A stretch of DNA of 64,000 nt from the NCBI GenBank assembly GCA_965224605.1, contig CBDCZP010000006.1, positions 266,186 through 330,185 of the forward strand. The letters run 5' to 3'. The stretch's first letter is position 1, and the number at the start of each line of letters is the position of its first letter. The position numbers were made by a program, and so were the translations under genes. Shown in pieces: positions 43,431 to 51,825 of the stretch. The notes beneath the pieces were generated by a model that saw only the letters and a list, made by a program, of their open reading frames with translations, was not told where the DNA came from and did not search any database. Source of the DNA: HyVt-477 sp965224605. Lineage in GTDB: Bacteria > Pseudomonadota > Gammaproteobacteria > Thiotrichales > Thiotrichaceae.

Positions 43431-45605
43431 ATGAATTATTCTCCTCCGTATGCAAGATGCCTATTGCTGTCAGCTTTACTTTCAACAAGCCTGATGTTTT
43501 CCACTTCAATATTTGCAGAAGCTGTCATTACCGAACTGAAAGATGCGGCAATCCTAATTGTAGGTACTAAGAAACCCACGGCTGTTTGTGGTGTTGCCGG
43601 TTCTTCTAAATCGGCATCGTGCCCAGATAATGCTTTTCCTGTTGCGGATCGTTTTCTTTTGGCTGTCGCGAAAAATAATAAAGCACTTGCCCAGCGACTC
43701 TTGCAGCAAGGTGTTGCTATCAACTATCGCTCACAGAATCGTGTTGTGATTAATCGCGTCAATGTTCGTGCGGACAAGGTGAATCAATTCTTGGCGGGAG
43801 GGAAGCGTTATCAATACGCTAGCGGAACTGCCTATGATATCGCTTTATCACAAAGTAATGCGGACATGGTGAAATGGCTATTACAGCGAGGCGCAAATCC
43901 AGCCGCAGGTTATTTTAAACATCGCATTGAAAATACCCATTTCGCTAATAATTATCCATCCTCTTACCTTCTTTTACCCTTTCATGAACGCGCCAAAATA
44001 GTTTCTGTTGGATTGTTACTTGCGATGGCTGTTGAAGAAAACGATGTTAAAAAGGCAGAACGTCTGTTGAGTATTGAACCCCGGTCTATTCACTACCAAG
44101 GAAATAGTTTGTTACCCAAAACATTGCGTTTAGGAAAATGGCAATTGGCTCGGCTCATTATCAATAGAGGTAAAGATGTGGATCAATTGGCGAATTTTTC
44201 CACTATGCTTTTTACCCCTCTATATAGTAAGCCGACGAATTATTCCATCTTTGAAGCCTTGCTTCGCCACGCCCACAACCGCAAGAATTTTAACTATCAA
44301 CCCTATCTGGTAAAAGCGCTTGCCAAAAAAGATGCCCATGCTTTGCAGATGTTAGTTAGCTCTGGCGCTGATCTGAATCCTAAAGATCAAAAAGCACCTT
44401 TATTCATCGCCGCGGATAAAAATGATGTCCAAACCATTAAATTTTTACTTCAGTTAGGCGCTGATCCCAACATTCAATTTAGTGGCAGTAGCTTATTGCA
44501 TAATGCCATTAGTAGCGAAAAACAGGAGTTAGCTAAAGCGTTGCTCGATGGTGGCGCCAATGTGAATGCCAAGGGCATCAGTGAGCGCACCCCTATCCAT
44601 ATCGCTATCCATAAAAAAGATCCGAGCTTGACCAAGCTGCTGATCAAATACAAAGCCAACATCCATGAAATAGACAGCCGTAAAGACACCTTGTTACATA
44701 TCGCTGTACGTGAAGATAAACCGGAGATAGCCAAGCAGTTATTGCAAGCCGGCACAAAAATAAATGCCAAGAATAACGCGAATGAAACACCTTTTCAGAT
44801 CGCTATACGTGATAGTAAATTAGCAATGTCTCGTGTGTTAATTGGGGCAGGTGCGCAAGTAAATGTAAAAGACAGTCGAGACAGGACGCCGCTAGACATT
44901 GCAATGAACAAAAAAGATTTGGCGTTTGTGAAATTACTCATTCATGCAAGAGCTAACATTAATGATGAAGATAGTAGTGAGAATACACCACTGATCAGAG
45001 CGGTTCAGCAGGTCAAAATACCGCTGATGAAAATGTTGCTTAATGCGGGTGCAGATGTGAATCATGCCAATCGCTTTAAAGATACTGCCTTGCATATCGC
45101 GACTACAAAAGTGGATTTGAATATGATGCGTTTATTGTTACAAAAAGGCGCAAAGGTAAATGAGCGTAATAGCAGCAAGCGAACCCCCCTACACATTGCC
45201 GTCGAGAAAAAACATCTCGCTATGGTCAATCTATTAATGCAACACAAGCCCAATCTCAGAATCGCCGATAGTTATGGACGCACGCCTTTGCATATTGCTG
45301 TTCGTGAAAAGAATCTACCCATCACTAATTTATTCCTACAGGCTGGTTCAACGCCCAATACGGTTGACACCTTTGGAAACACACCGCTATTTGATGCGTT
45401 ATATTGGCGCAAGGTACAAATCGCCCGTGCTTTGATTAAGCGGGGAGCTCATGTAAATGTTGCCAATGATAGTAGTCGAACACCGCTTGATATTGCTCTT
45501 TCTAAAGGGCTTCGAGGGATCGCAAACACCATGCTTCAAGCAGGTGCGAAAACCGGTGCAGAACTAGGTTCCGCAGGAGCGCTACGAGTAAAGTTGTTAA
45601 AATAA
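43431..45605 (+). CDS. Exported ankyrin-repeat protein
   Basis: A 724-residue protein with a signal peptide (about residues 1-30, LMFSTSIFAEA), so it should be periplasmic or secreted. At least a dozen ankyrin repeats follow, most clearly from residue 300 on (TPLHIAVREKNLPITNLFLQ, TPLDIALSKGLRGIANTML). The first part has two cysteines (Cys53 and Cys63) and non-repeat sequence (RVNVRADKVNQFLAGGKRYQ). Ankyrin arrays bind other proteins. Adjacent genes do not suggest the partner. A strong hairpin follows it. Confidence 0.85.
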   Translation: MNYSPPYARCLLLSALLSTSLMFSTSIFAEAVITELKDAAILIVGTKKPTAVCGVAGSSKSASCPDNAFPVADRFLLAVAKNNKALAQRLLQQGVAINYRSQNRVVINRVNVRADKVNQFLAGGKRYQYASGTAYDIALSQSNADMVKWLLQRGANPAAGYFKHRIENTHFANNYPSSYLLLPFHERAKIVSVGLLLAMAVEENDVKKAERLLSIEPRSIHYQGNSLLPKTLRLGKWQLARLIINRGKDVDQLANFSTMLFTPLYSKPTNYSIFEALLRHAHNRKNFNYQPYLVKALAKKDAHALQMLVSSGADLNPKDQKAPLFIAADKNDVQTIKFLLQLGADPNIQFSGSSLLHNAISSEKQELAKALLDGGANVNAKGISERTPIHIAIHKKDPSLTKLLIKYKANIHEIDSRKDTLLHIAVREDKPEIAKQLLQAGTKINAKNNANETPFQIAIRDSKLAMSRVLIGAGAQVNVKDSRDRTPLDIAMNKKDLAFVKLLIHARANINDEDSSENTPLIRAVQQVKIPLMKMLLNAGADVNHANRFKDTALHIATTKVDLNMMRLLLQKGAKVNERNSSKRTPLHIAVEKKHLAMVNLLMQHKPNLRIADSYGRTPLHIAVREKNLPITNLFLQAGSTPNTVDTFGNTPLFDALYWRKVQIARALIKRGAHVNVANDSSRTPLDIALSKGLRGIANTMLQAGAKTGAELGSAGALRVKLLK

Positions 45606-45683
45606 TCTGCTTTAGTTCTACTTGTATTTGGTTTCTTGAGGGATCTGCTTCCTTTGGAAGCATGTTTTACTGTGTTTTAGCAG

Positions 45684-45730
45684 AGCTATTAAACCCGTCC
45701 TTAGCAGAAAGAAGGACGGGCTTAATAGCT
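45684..45730. terminator. Bidirectional hairpin between convergent genes
   Basis: Arms AGCTATTAAACCCGTCCTT and AAGGACGGGCTTAATAGCT pair over 19 bp with one mismatch. It lies between the ankyrin gene and the convergent tusE-like gene and can end both. T-runs are short, so termination strength is uncertain. Confidence 0.7.
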
Positions 45731-45736
45731 TGTTGA

Positions 45737-46078
45737 CTAGCTACAGCCTTTAGGTCGAGGTAATCCACCAATCTTGTTAGCTGATTTGATTAAACCGCCC
45801 TTTGGGAAAAACTTGAAGATATACTTGTTGCTACTTCTGTCCTTTCCAAATTTGCTTTTCATCATTTTCATGAACTTGCGTGGTTCTGCAACTTGGCTAT
45901 TTTCATAGAAAGCTTCACGAGACAAGTTAATGATATCCCAGTGTTCTTCTGTTAATTCGTCAATGCCTTCAACTTCAGATGCAATTTTAACTGCAATTTC
46001 TTCTGTCCATTCGTCAAGGTTCATTAACCAACCCGCTTCTGAAAGCTCAATCGTATTACCGTCTACTTCGATTTCCAT
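45737..46078 (-). CDS. tusE: TusE/DsrC-family sulfur relay protein lacking the second cysteine
   Basis: A 113-residue DsrC-family protein. FMKMMKSKFG and FFPKGGLIKSANKIGGLPRPKGC give the family's flexible C-terminal arm with Cys112 (CysA) as the penultimate residue. True DsrC has another cysteine 11 residues earlier (ACKIAGLP). Here that position is Asn101, so the protein is TusE-type or RspA-like, not a canonical dissimilatory DsrC. TusE passes sulfur to MnmA for tRNA thiolation. The acidic N-terminus (MEIEVDGNTIELSEAGWLM) is normal. Confidence 0.82.
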   Translation of the reverse strand: MEIEVDGNTIELSEAGWLMNLDEWTEEIAVKIASEVEGIDELTEEHWDIINLSREAFYENSQVAEPRKFMKMMKSKFGKDRSSNKYIFKFFPKGGLIKSANKIGGLPRPKGCS

Positions 46079-46172
46079 TTATAATTCCCATTCATTGTTG
46101 ATGTTTGTGGTAAGAGCATAGCATTGAACTCTTTGTTTTTTAATAACCCGTTTTATATATAAGCCTTTTCGA

Positions 46173-46748
46173 ATGAACCAAGATGTGACTGCCCGTTGGG
46201 ATAATCGTTATAAAGATAGTATCGAAGAAGCTTTACCATGTTCCTTGTTAAGTGAATATGGGTATTTTTTGCCGAAACAAGGGCTGGCTTTAGATCTCGC
46301 CTGTGGTATGGCGGGAAATGCTTTTTATCTGGCTGATAAAGGATTGCAGGTGCATGCCGTTGATATTTCACCGGTCGCTATCAAGCGTGTCAACGAGGCA
46401 GCTCAGCAGAGTGGAAAGACGATCGAAGGCAGGGTGAGAGATGTCGAAACGAAGGGTCTGGCTAATTTCCAGTATGATGTGATAGTTGTTAGCTTTTTCT
46501 TGAACCGTGCATTGATACCAACGATCATTCAGCATTTGAAGCAGGGTGGATTGCTATTTTATCAAACATGGACGATGCAAAAAGTTGTGGAAATTGGGCC
46601 AAGAAATCCAGATTTTTTATTGGACAAAGGTGAATTGCTTGGCTTCTGCCAAGACATGAATGTCTTACATTACCATGACGAGGGAAGAGTGGGTGATGTT
46701 CAGCAAGGCTTCCGGAATCAGGCTAAAATCATCGCCTTGAAGCTATAG
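46173..46748 (+). CDS. TehB-like SAM-dependent methyltransferase
   Basis: A 191-residue class-I methyltransferase. ALDLACGMAGNAFYLADKG is motif I (SAM binding), VHAVDISPVAIKRV follows, and FQYDVIVVSFFLNRALIP with LKQGGLLFYQTW complete the fold. It resembles the TehB/tellurite-resistance and thiopurine-methyltransferase-like group. The natural substrate is probably not tellurite. It is divergent from the tusE-like gene, 94 bp apart. Confidence 0.82.
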   Translation: MNQDVTARWDNRYKDSIEEALPCSLLSEYGYFLPKQGLALDLACGMAGNAFYLADKGLQVHAVDISPVAIKRVNEAAQQSGKTIEGRVRDVETKGLANFQYDVIVVSFFLNRALIPTIIQHLKQGGLLFYQTWTMQKVVEIGPRNPDFLLDKGELLGFCQDMNVLHYHDEGRVGDVQQGFRNQAKIIALKL

Positions 46749-46807
46749 TGTTAACATTCTCTCGCTAAAGTTGTTGGTGTGTGTGGGTTAAGATTGTCGC
46801 GCTATAA

Positions 46808-47728
46808 TTATCGTAGTTCGCTAAGTAATGAGTCAATCATAGTTGCAGCTTGTGCGCCATAACCACCGCCGAATAGATTGAAATGATTAAGGACATGGTA
46901 GAGATTGTAGAGAGTCTTGCGGGTAGTGTAGCCATCATCTATGGGGAAATGATGATGGTAACTATCCATAAAGCGATTGCCAAAGCCTCCGAACAATTCA
47001 GTCATGGCAAGATCAGTCTCCCTGTCTCCAAAATAAACAGCAGGATCATAGATAACTGGATTGCCTTTTTCGTCCGAGCTACAGTTTCCACCCCAAAGAT
47101 CGCCATGTAGTAACGAGGGGATAGGTAGGTAGTCAATAAAGAATTGATCTAAGGATGCCGCTAGTGCTACGCCTGAGTTATAGCGGTGCCGGGGGAAGCC
47201 TTTGTTTAATGCAAGATTCAATTGAAATAGCAAACGCTGTTCTTTCCAAAAGCTTATCCAATCGGATGTAAGGGTATTAATTTGAGGGGTTGTACCGATG
47301 GTGTTATCAATGTGCCAACCAAAGGAAGAGCGCCAACCAAAGGAAGAGCGGGAACCAAAAGACGTTTGGCTATGTTGATGCATAGCGGCAAGTTGGGCGC
47401 CAGTTTCTACCGCATTAGGGCTTCCTCTTAATTCCAGATACTCCATAACCAGAAAAGAGTGTTGTTCGGTTTGACCTACACAAAGTGGTTTAGGCGTACG
47501 TATACTTTGAGAGTTTATTATTTCTTCAAGCCCTTGAAGCTCGGCTTCAAACATGGAAACTCGACTTGGCTTGTTCATTTTTACAAACCAGGTATTGTTC
47601 TTCTGATCAATCACTTTCCAAGCTTGATTGATACAGCCGCCACCGATTGTTTGGGGAGCTTTGAGAGTGGTCTTTTCCCCAAGTTGGTCACTCATACAAC
47701 GGGCTATATGTGACCATTCTGCTTGCAT
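46808..47728 (-). CDS. Fructosamine-kinase family protein with small internal duplication
   Basis: A 306-residue APH-type kinase of the fructosamine-3-kinase (YniA-like) family. GGCINQAWKV, WFVKMN (ATP-binding Lys), FEAELQGL, SLLHGDLWGGN (catalytic) and VIYDPAVYFGDRETDLAMTELFGG are diagnostic. It probably phosphorylates ketosamines or ribulosamines on glycated proteins. An 18-bp perfect tandem duplication (47315-47350) inserts an extra SSFGWR unit before FGWHIDNTIG, in frame. Confidence 0.88.
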   Translation of the reverse strand: MQAEWSHIARCMSDQLGEKTTLKAPQTIGGGCINQAWKVIDQKNNTWFVKMNKPSRVSMFEAELQGLEEIINSQSIRTPKPLCVGQTEQHSFLVMEYLELRGSPNAVETGAQLAAMHQHSQTSFGSRSSFGWRSSFGWHIDNTIGTTPQINTLTSDWISFWKEQRLLFQLNLALNKGFPRHRYNSGVALAASLDQFFIDYLPIPSLLHGDLWGGNCSSDEKGNPVIYDPAVYFGDRETDLAMTELFGGFGNRFMDSYHHHFPIDDGYTTRKTLYNLYHVLNHFNLFGGGYGAQAATMIDSLLSELR

Positions 47729-47865
47729 ATCGAGTGTGATCTGTTTTGTTTTTACGATGGTTTAAGGTTATATAAGGGTTTAGTATAGTTGCTGCTGTCG
47801 AAAGCCAACATGCTATGTGTGGTTCACAGCAGAGCCTGTTTCTTGGATACTAATAGATAGTTAAT

Positions 47866-49182
47866 CTATGAGCCGTGATGACGAAATTTAGAAAACAAAG
47901 AAACTAGGTTTTTATCTTCTTCTCTTTCTTCTTCAGCAGCAGGGTTAATAGGATACTTGCCGTATTTTTTAATTAGAGAAGGGTCGGTTAAATCTTGGGC
48001 ATCATTCATGTCAATAATAGGTCTTCCTTTGCGGCCTTTTGCATTTAACCTATCTTCATCGTTATCCAACTTGGTTTCGTCGTTATCCGTTTGCGGTTGT
48101 TTACTGGTTTTTTCTGTAAGCGATGGTGGCTTGATTTTTGTAGGTTCTTTGTCGTCTTCTTTGTCGTCAATGCTCTCAAGTTTAGGTTTTTTGTCAATAC
48201 CTTCAAGAATGAGTTGTTCTTCTTCATCAGTAGGCTTGTCATCCTTGCGGAATATTTTCATATATTCGCGACTTTCATCAAGGTTGGCATTAAGCTCTTG
48301 ACGCGCCATATCAGCCGTATTGAATATTTCATCAAATTGCTCATGAGCTTGAGATTCAAAACCACTTAATGTATTAGTAAATGAAGAGAAAGCTTCCTTT
48401 GCTTGTTCTTGATAATCTTTTATCTGAGTCAATAATTCTTTTGATTCTTTGAGTGTTAAATCAAGCGTTTCTTTGATTTCAATATTAATTGATAGATCAC
48501 CCTGTTTAGCCACATGATTATTAGACAATTTTATACGGGTCAAGCTATCCAAGAGAGTTTCAGCTTGATTGCCTTGTTCGGTTGTTTTATCAATACCTTG
48601 TTTAAGATTGTGGTTGATCTGCCGCATTGCATCCGTAGTGTCTTTTAACTGCTGCTCCCAATAATCTTGAATATGGGTCATGCGTTCTGTTGTGCCATCT
48701 ACCAGTTGTTTCATCTCTAATTCAATGTTAGAAACCGTATCTGAATGCTGTTCAATTTCGTTAACGCTTTCTGTAATGCGATTGACCTGCTGCTCAGCTT
48801 CATCGGCATTTTGTTCAACTTTCTTGCCAATATTGTTGATTTCAATGAGAGTTTCGTTAAATATCTTTTTATCCTGTTCAGCAGAGCGCCGCAATGACAA
48901 AAGTTTCTTTTGCTCTTTCTTTCCTGATTTAAGACGAGTGAAAATGGAAAAAGTGACAGCAAGTAACGCAGTAGCAACGAGACCTAGTGCTATTAGTTCA
49001 ATAAGATATAAGTTGGAGTACTGCGATATGGTAGCCACGTTGTTGCCCTCAAGGTGTTTTATTATTGTTTCTCTGGCAAGATGGTCAGATACTCCCGCAT
49101 ATCCCCATGATTGGAATATGAGAACGAGTACTGCTGACTGTATTGTTTGCCAATAAAAAATAGGTGTTTTTAAAAACTTCAT
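47866..49182 (-). CDS. Membrane protein with long coiled coil and acidic tail
   Basis: A 438-residue protein. Hydrophobic segments near residues 11-29 and 60-81 flank a short exported loop. A long helical region (about 95-320) rich in heptad-like E/Q/N patterns follows (EQDKKIFNETLIEINNIGKK), then a charged, disordered-looking stretch (DDKEDDKEPTKIKPPSL) and a conserved-looking end IIDMNDAQDLTDPSLIKKYG. It recalls methyl-accepting or cell-envelope scaffold proteins, but no HAMP or MCP signalling hairpin was recognised. Function unknown. Confidence 0.6.
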   Translation of the reverse strand: MKFLKTPIFYWQTIQSAVLVLIFQSWGYAGVSDHLARETIIKHLEGNNVATISQYSNLYLIELIALGLVATALLAVTFSIFTRLKSGKKEQKKLLSLRRSAEQDKKIFNETLIEINNIGKKVEQNADEAEQQVNRITESVNEIEQHSDTVSNIELEMKQLVDGTTERMTHIQDYWEQQLKDTTDAMRQINHNLKQGIDKTTEQGNQAETLLDSLTRIKLSNNHVAKQGDLSINIEIKETLDLTLKESKELLTQIKDYQEQAKEAFSSFTNTLSGFESQAHEQFDEIFNTADMARQELNANLDESREYMKIFRKDDKPTDEEEQLILEGIDKKPKLESIDDKEDDKEPTKIKPPSLTEKTSKQPQTDNDETKLDNDEDRLNAKGRKGRPIIDMNDAQDLTDPSLIKKYGKYPINPAAEEEREEDKNLVSLFSKFRHHGS

Positions 49183-49279
49183 TTAACTTTCAGTCTGTCT
49201 CTATTTCAGGCTGTATACCTGAGTATAGGTCAAAAGCTTTAAGTTTATCAATTAAATATTGTTAGTTTTGTAACTAGCG

Positions 49280-49699
49280 TTACGGATTATTTTGTATTTC
49301 TTTGTCACGTTTCATGATAGTTCTAGCATATAGAAAACCACCTAGATAGAGCATGAAACTAAATATAATAAGTAAATAACCGTAGATTTCTTCTTTAGGT
49401 GTTAAGGCATACCAGACACCCAGCACAAAATATAGAATCCCGGGGAATACAGTCTTCACATGCGTGCTGTAGGTTCCATTGAGTATGCCTCGCACGAAAA
49501 ATAGTAAAGGAGTTAGCAAGATAAGCAATTCCAAAGAGCGTGGTATTTTTTGTATTGGGCTAAGCCAGCCGTTCCAGAGAATAATAAGGAAAATTAGACC
49601 TAGTAAGCCTGTAATCGCGAGTGTGCGCCAAACGATAATGTATCTCAAGTTCTTGATATCCTTGTTAATCTTGCCAGGCGTTTGCCAAGGGAAAGGCAT
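49280..49699 (-). CDS. DUF2069 family membrane protein
   Basis: A small integral membrane protein with four hydrophobic spans (LAITGLLGLIFLIIL, LELLILLTPLLFFVRGIL, IYFVLGVWYAL-like and GYLLIIFSFMLYLGGFLY). The pattern fits DUF2069, which commonly lies downstream of wrbA/arsC-type genes. From this ATG it has 139 residues and overlaps wrbA by 55 bp. A TTG at 49648 overlapping the wrbA stop (TTGA) with AAGGA upstream would give 122 residues and is a good alternative. Confidence 0.72.
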   Translation of the reverse strand: MPFPWQTPGKINKDIKNLRYIIVWRTLAITGLLGLIFLIILWNGWLSPIQKIPRSLELLILLTPLLFFVRGILNGTYSTHVKTVFPGILYFVLGVWYALTPKEEIYGYLLIIFSFMLYLGGFLYARTIMKRDKEIQNNP

Positions 49700-50241
49700 A
49701 GTGTTTTCTCTGCTTCAGATATAGGTAGTTTTCCATCCGAACCGGAAACATGACTCGGGCCATAGGGTGTTCCGCCAGTAGTAGTGGTTAGTAAATCTGA
49801 CTCTGTGTAAGGTAAGCCCGTGATGATCATGCCTTGATGAAGCAATGGAATCATCATGGAAAGCAAGGTAGTTTCTTGTCCGCCATGCATGCTGGATGTT
49901 GACGTAAATACCCCCGCAGGTTTGTCTACAAGTACTCCGGAGAACCAGTGTTCTGTGGTTTTTTCAAGAAAGAATTTAAGAGGTGCTGCCATGTTTCCAA
50001 AACGAGTTGGGCTACCGAGTGCTAATGCTTCGCAATGGGCTAGTTCGTCTAAGGTTACATAAGGTGCGCCAGAATCGGGTATGTCTGCTGCAATGGTTTC
50101 ACATACTTCAGAAACTTCTGGAACGGTTCTGAGCATGGCTTCCATTCCCGCTACACTTTCGATTCCCCGGGCGACAAGTTGAGCCATTTTGCGTGTGGCT
50201 CCATGGCGACTGTAGTACAAGACAAGTACATATTTACTCAT
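49645..50241 (-). CDS. wrbA: NAD(P)H:quinone oxidoreductase, WrbA family flavodoxin
   Basis: A 198-residue flavodoxin-like enzyme that reduces quinones by two electrons with FMN. YYSRHGATRKMAQ is the FMN-phosphate loop, ALGSPTRFGNMAAPLKFFLE and FTSTSSMHGGQETTLLS contact the isoalloxazine ring, and GTPYGPSHVSGSDG is near the end. Family length is about 200. It sits 41 bp after the arsC-like gene and overlaps the DUF2069 gene. Confidence 0.92.
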   Translation of the reverse strand: MSKYVLVLYYSRHGATRKMAQLVARGIESVAGMEAMLRTVPEVSEVCETIAADIPDSGAPYVTLDELAHCEALALGSPTRFGNMAAPLKFFLEKTTEHWFSGVLVDKPAGVFTSTSSMHGGQETTLLSMMIPLLHQGMIITGLPYTESDLLTTTTGGTPYGPSHVSGSDGKLPISEAEKTLCLSLGKRLARLTRISRT

Positions 50242-50282
50242 AGTTATAGTTGCTGTTTAGTTACTTTCGAAGTGTGTGCTGT

Positions 50283-50639
50283 TTACAGAATATTGAGTAT
50301 AGTTTCTGGCGGACGACCAATAGCCGCTTTACCATTGATGACAACAATCGGGCGTTCTATGAGAAGAGGGTATTTTATCATGGCATTGATAAGATCATCC
50401 CTGCTGAGAGAGGCGTCATCCAGATTGTTTTCTTTATACTCCGTTTCATGTCTGCGCATGAGTTTTCTGGGATCGTCAATTCCCAGCATCTCAAGTACGT
50501 TTTTGAGCGTATTAGCATCAGGAGGAGTGTCTAGATACTTAACAATACTGGGTGCGATTTGCTTATCTTCCAATAGCTTAAGGGTTGCCCTTGATTTGGA
50601 ACAACGGGGGTTATGATATATGATGACGCCGTTTGTCAT
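50283..50639 (-). CDS. arsC: ArsC-family (Spx/ArsC-like) arsenate reductase
   Basis: A 118-residue glutaredoxin-linked ArsC-type protein. HNPRCSKSRATLKLLE places catalytic Cys13 in the expected loop; YLDTPPDANTLKNVLEMLG and KYPLLIERPIVVINGKAAIGRPPE are family motifs with the substrate arginine. Stand-alone chromosomal ArsC-like proteins next to wrbA are common and may not handle arsenate in vivo. No ars operator, arsB or arsR is nearby. Confidence 0.88.
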   Translation of the reverse strand: MTNGVIIYHNPRCSKSRATLKLLEDKQIAPSIVKYLDTPPDANTLKNVLEMLGIDDPRKLMRRHETEYKENNLDDASLSRDDLINAMIKYPLLIERPIVVINGKAAIGRPPETILNIL

Positions 50640-50729
50640 GTGACTCTCTCTTACAGGATAAGGAATCTGTATTCTAGCAGATACTAACAGATTCTAATTG
50701 TATCTAGAGCTAATTGCTAAAGGATGTTT

Positions 50730-51293
50730 ATGAAACTAACAAATACTTTTAATTCTATGCACACACTTACATTTCTGGCTAAAGTTCTAGTTACGTTTAC
50801 GCTGTTAGTCTTTTCAGTATCGGCCAGTGCTGCTGACTCTGAGACAGTCGAAGACTTTTCCTTTAACGATATTAAAGGAAAAACACATAAATTCTCCGAC
50901 TACCGGGGAAAATGGGTGTTGGTTAATTACTGGGGAACCTACTGTCCGCCTTGTATAGAAGAGATTCCTGATCTCGTTAGGTTTGCGGATAAGCATAAAT
51001 CGGATGCTGTGATCCTGGGAATGGATGCAGGTGGAACCAATGTGGCTGATCTAACCGATTTTGCGGAAGAGAATATGATGGATTACTTGATTGCACCTGT
51101 GCAAGAAAGTACATTAACTGCCTTTGGCGTGTTAATGGGCATCCCCACTACCTATGTGGTTACTCCTACCGGACATGTTGCAGCGAGAGTTGTTGGGATT
51201 ATTGATCTGGTTGCTGTTGAACAAATGATGCAACAGTATGCAGGTGTGCCATCGGCTAAAGAGAAAGAATCTGAAGGGATACTTGAGCTGTAG
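50730..51293 (+). CDS. TlpA-type exported thioredoxin-like protein
   Basis: I chose the ATG at 50730 because AAAGGA lies five bases upstream; the ATG at 50724 is too close to it. The 187-residue protein has a signal segment ending SASAAD and a TlpA/ResA-like domain with the CxxC at Cys72-Cys75 in NYWGTYCPPCIEEIPD. GIPTTYVVTPTGHVAARVVG is the cis-Pro region. It should reduce disulfides in the periplasm, possibly for cytochrome maturation. It is divergent from arsC. Confidence 0.85.
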   Translation: MKLTNTFNSMHTLTFLAKVLVTFTLLVFSVSASAADSETVEDFSFNDIKGKTHKFSDYRGKWVLVNYWGTYCPPCIEEIPDLVRFADKHKSDAVILGMDAGGTNVADLTDFAEENMMDYLIAPVQESTLTAFGVLMGIPTTYVVTPTGHVAARVVGIIDLVAVEQMMQQYAGVPSAKEKESEGILEL

Positions 51294-51317
51294 AGACTGT
51301 GCACCTCCCTTATCTGT

Positions 51318-51752
51318 TTACTTTATGCGTAAGTTTTGTCCGGGGAAGATAGTGTACGCAGGTGCTTGCAAGTGATTTAAACGAATAATCTCTTGCCAGT
51401 TAACCCCCGTTTTCCGCATGACCTCAAACACTGTGTCTTTAGGTTTCACTACATAGAAAATATGTCCTTGGCGTGAAGGTTCGCTATTCTTTTCTTGCAC
51501 TTTAGGAGCGGTTGGTGAAGTTCCTTTTTCATTCGTAATGGTTTTAGCTGGCTCCGATTTGCTTGGATTTATTTCGATTATTCCTTTGTTGTCTGGTTTT
51601 TTTACTGTTGTAGCTTTGCCAGGAACGATAATGGGATCTGCTGCTGGAATGGTTTCTTCGCTGGGTGGCAAATAAACCGTGCAGCCAGATAAGCTGGCTA
51701 GGGCTGAAGTCGTTGCAATAACGGTAATGATAAGGGGAAAACTTAATTTCAT
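51318..51752 (-). CDS. LysM-domain lipoprotein
   Basis: A 144-residue lipoprotein (lipobox LSGC, Cys24) starting at the ATG at 51752. A TTG six codons upstream is less likely. A linker rich in Lys/Pro/Ser is followed by a C-terminal LysM domain (FYVVKPKDTVFEVMRKTG, then IIRLNHLQAPAYTIFPGQNL) that binds peptidoglycan. It lies downstream of pcm and surE, where nlpD (LysM plus M23 lipoprotein) usually sits. Here the M23 part is missing from this gene. Confidence 0.8.
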   Translation of the reverse strand: MKLSFPLIITVIATTSALASLSGCTVYLPPSEETIPAADPIIVPGKATTVKKPDNKGIIEINPSKSEPAKTITNEKGTSPTAPKVQEKNSEPSRQGHIFYVVKPKDTVFEVMRKTGVNWQEIIRLNHLQAPAYTIFPGQNLRIK

Positions 51753-51825
51753 AATGTTGCGCTCAAACAATGATTAGTGGAGTGATTGTAGCAACCTTAA
51801 GAGACTAGTACAGCTAGTACATCAA

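Noticed and set aside
45737..46078. Reading the DsrC-family protein as dissimilatory DsrC
   Set aside because: The second conserved cysteine is replaced by Asn101, so TusE/RspA-type is more accurate.
46173..46748. Tellurite resistance determinant
   Set aside because: TehB-like methyltransferases are widespread with other substrates, and no tehA or ter genes are present.
50283..50639. Arsenic resistance locus
   Set aside because: No arsR, arsB or acr3 gene nearby; stand-alone ArsC-like proteins next to wrbA are common.
51293..51304. AGAGACTGTGCA matching the end of the nested MITE
   Set aside because: Only 12 bases match, with no second end or target duplication, so chance is likely.
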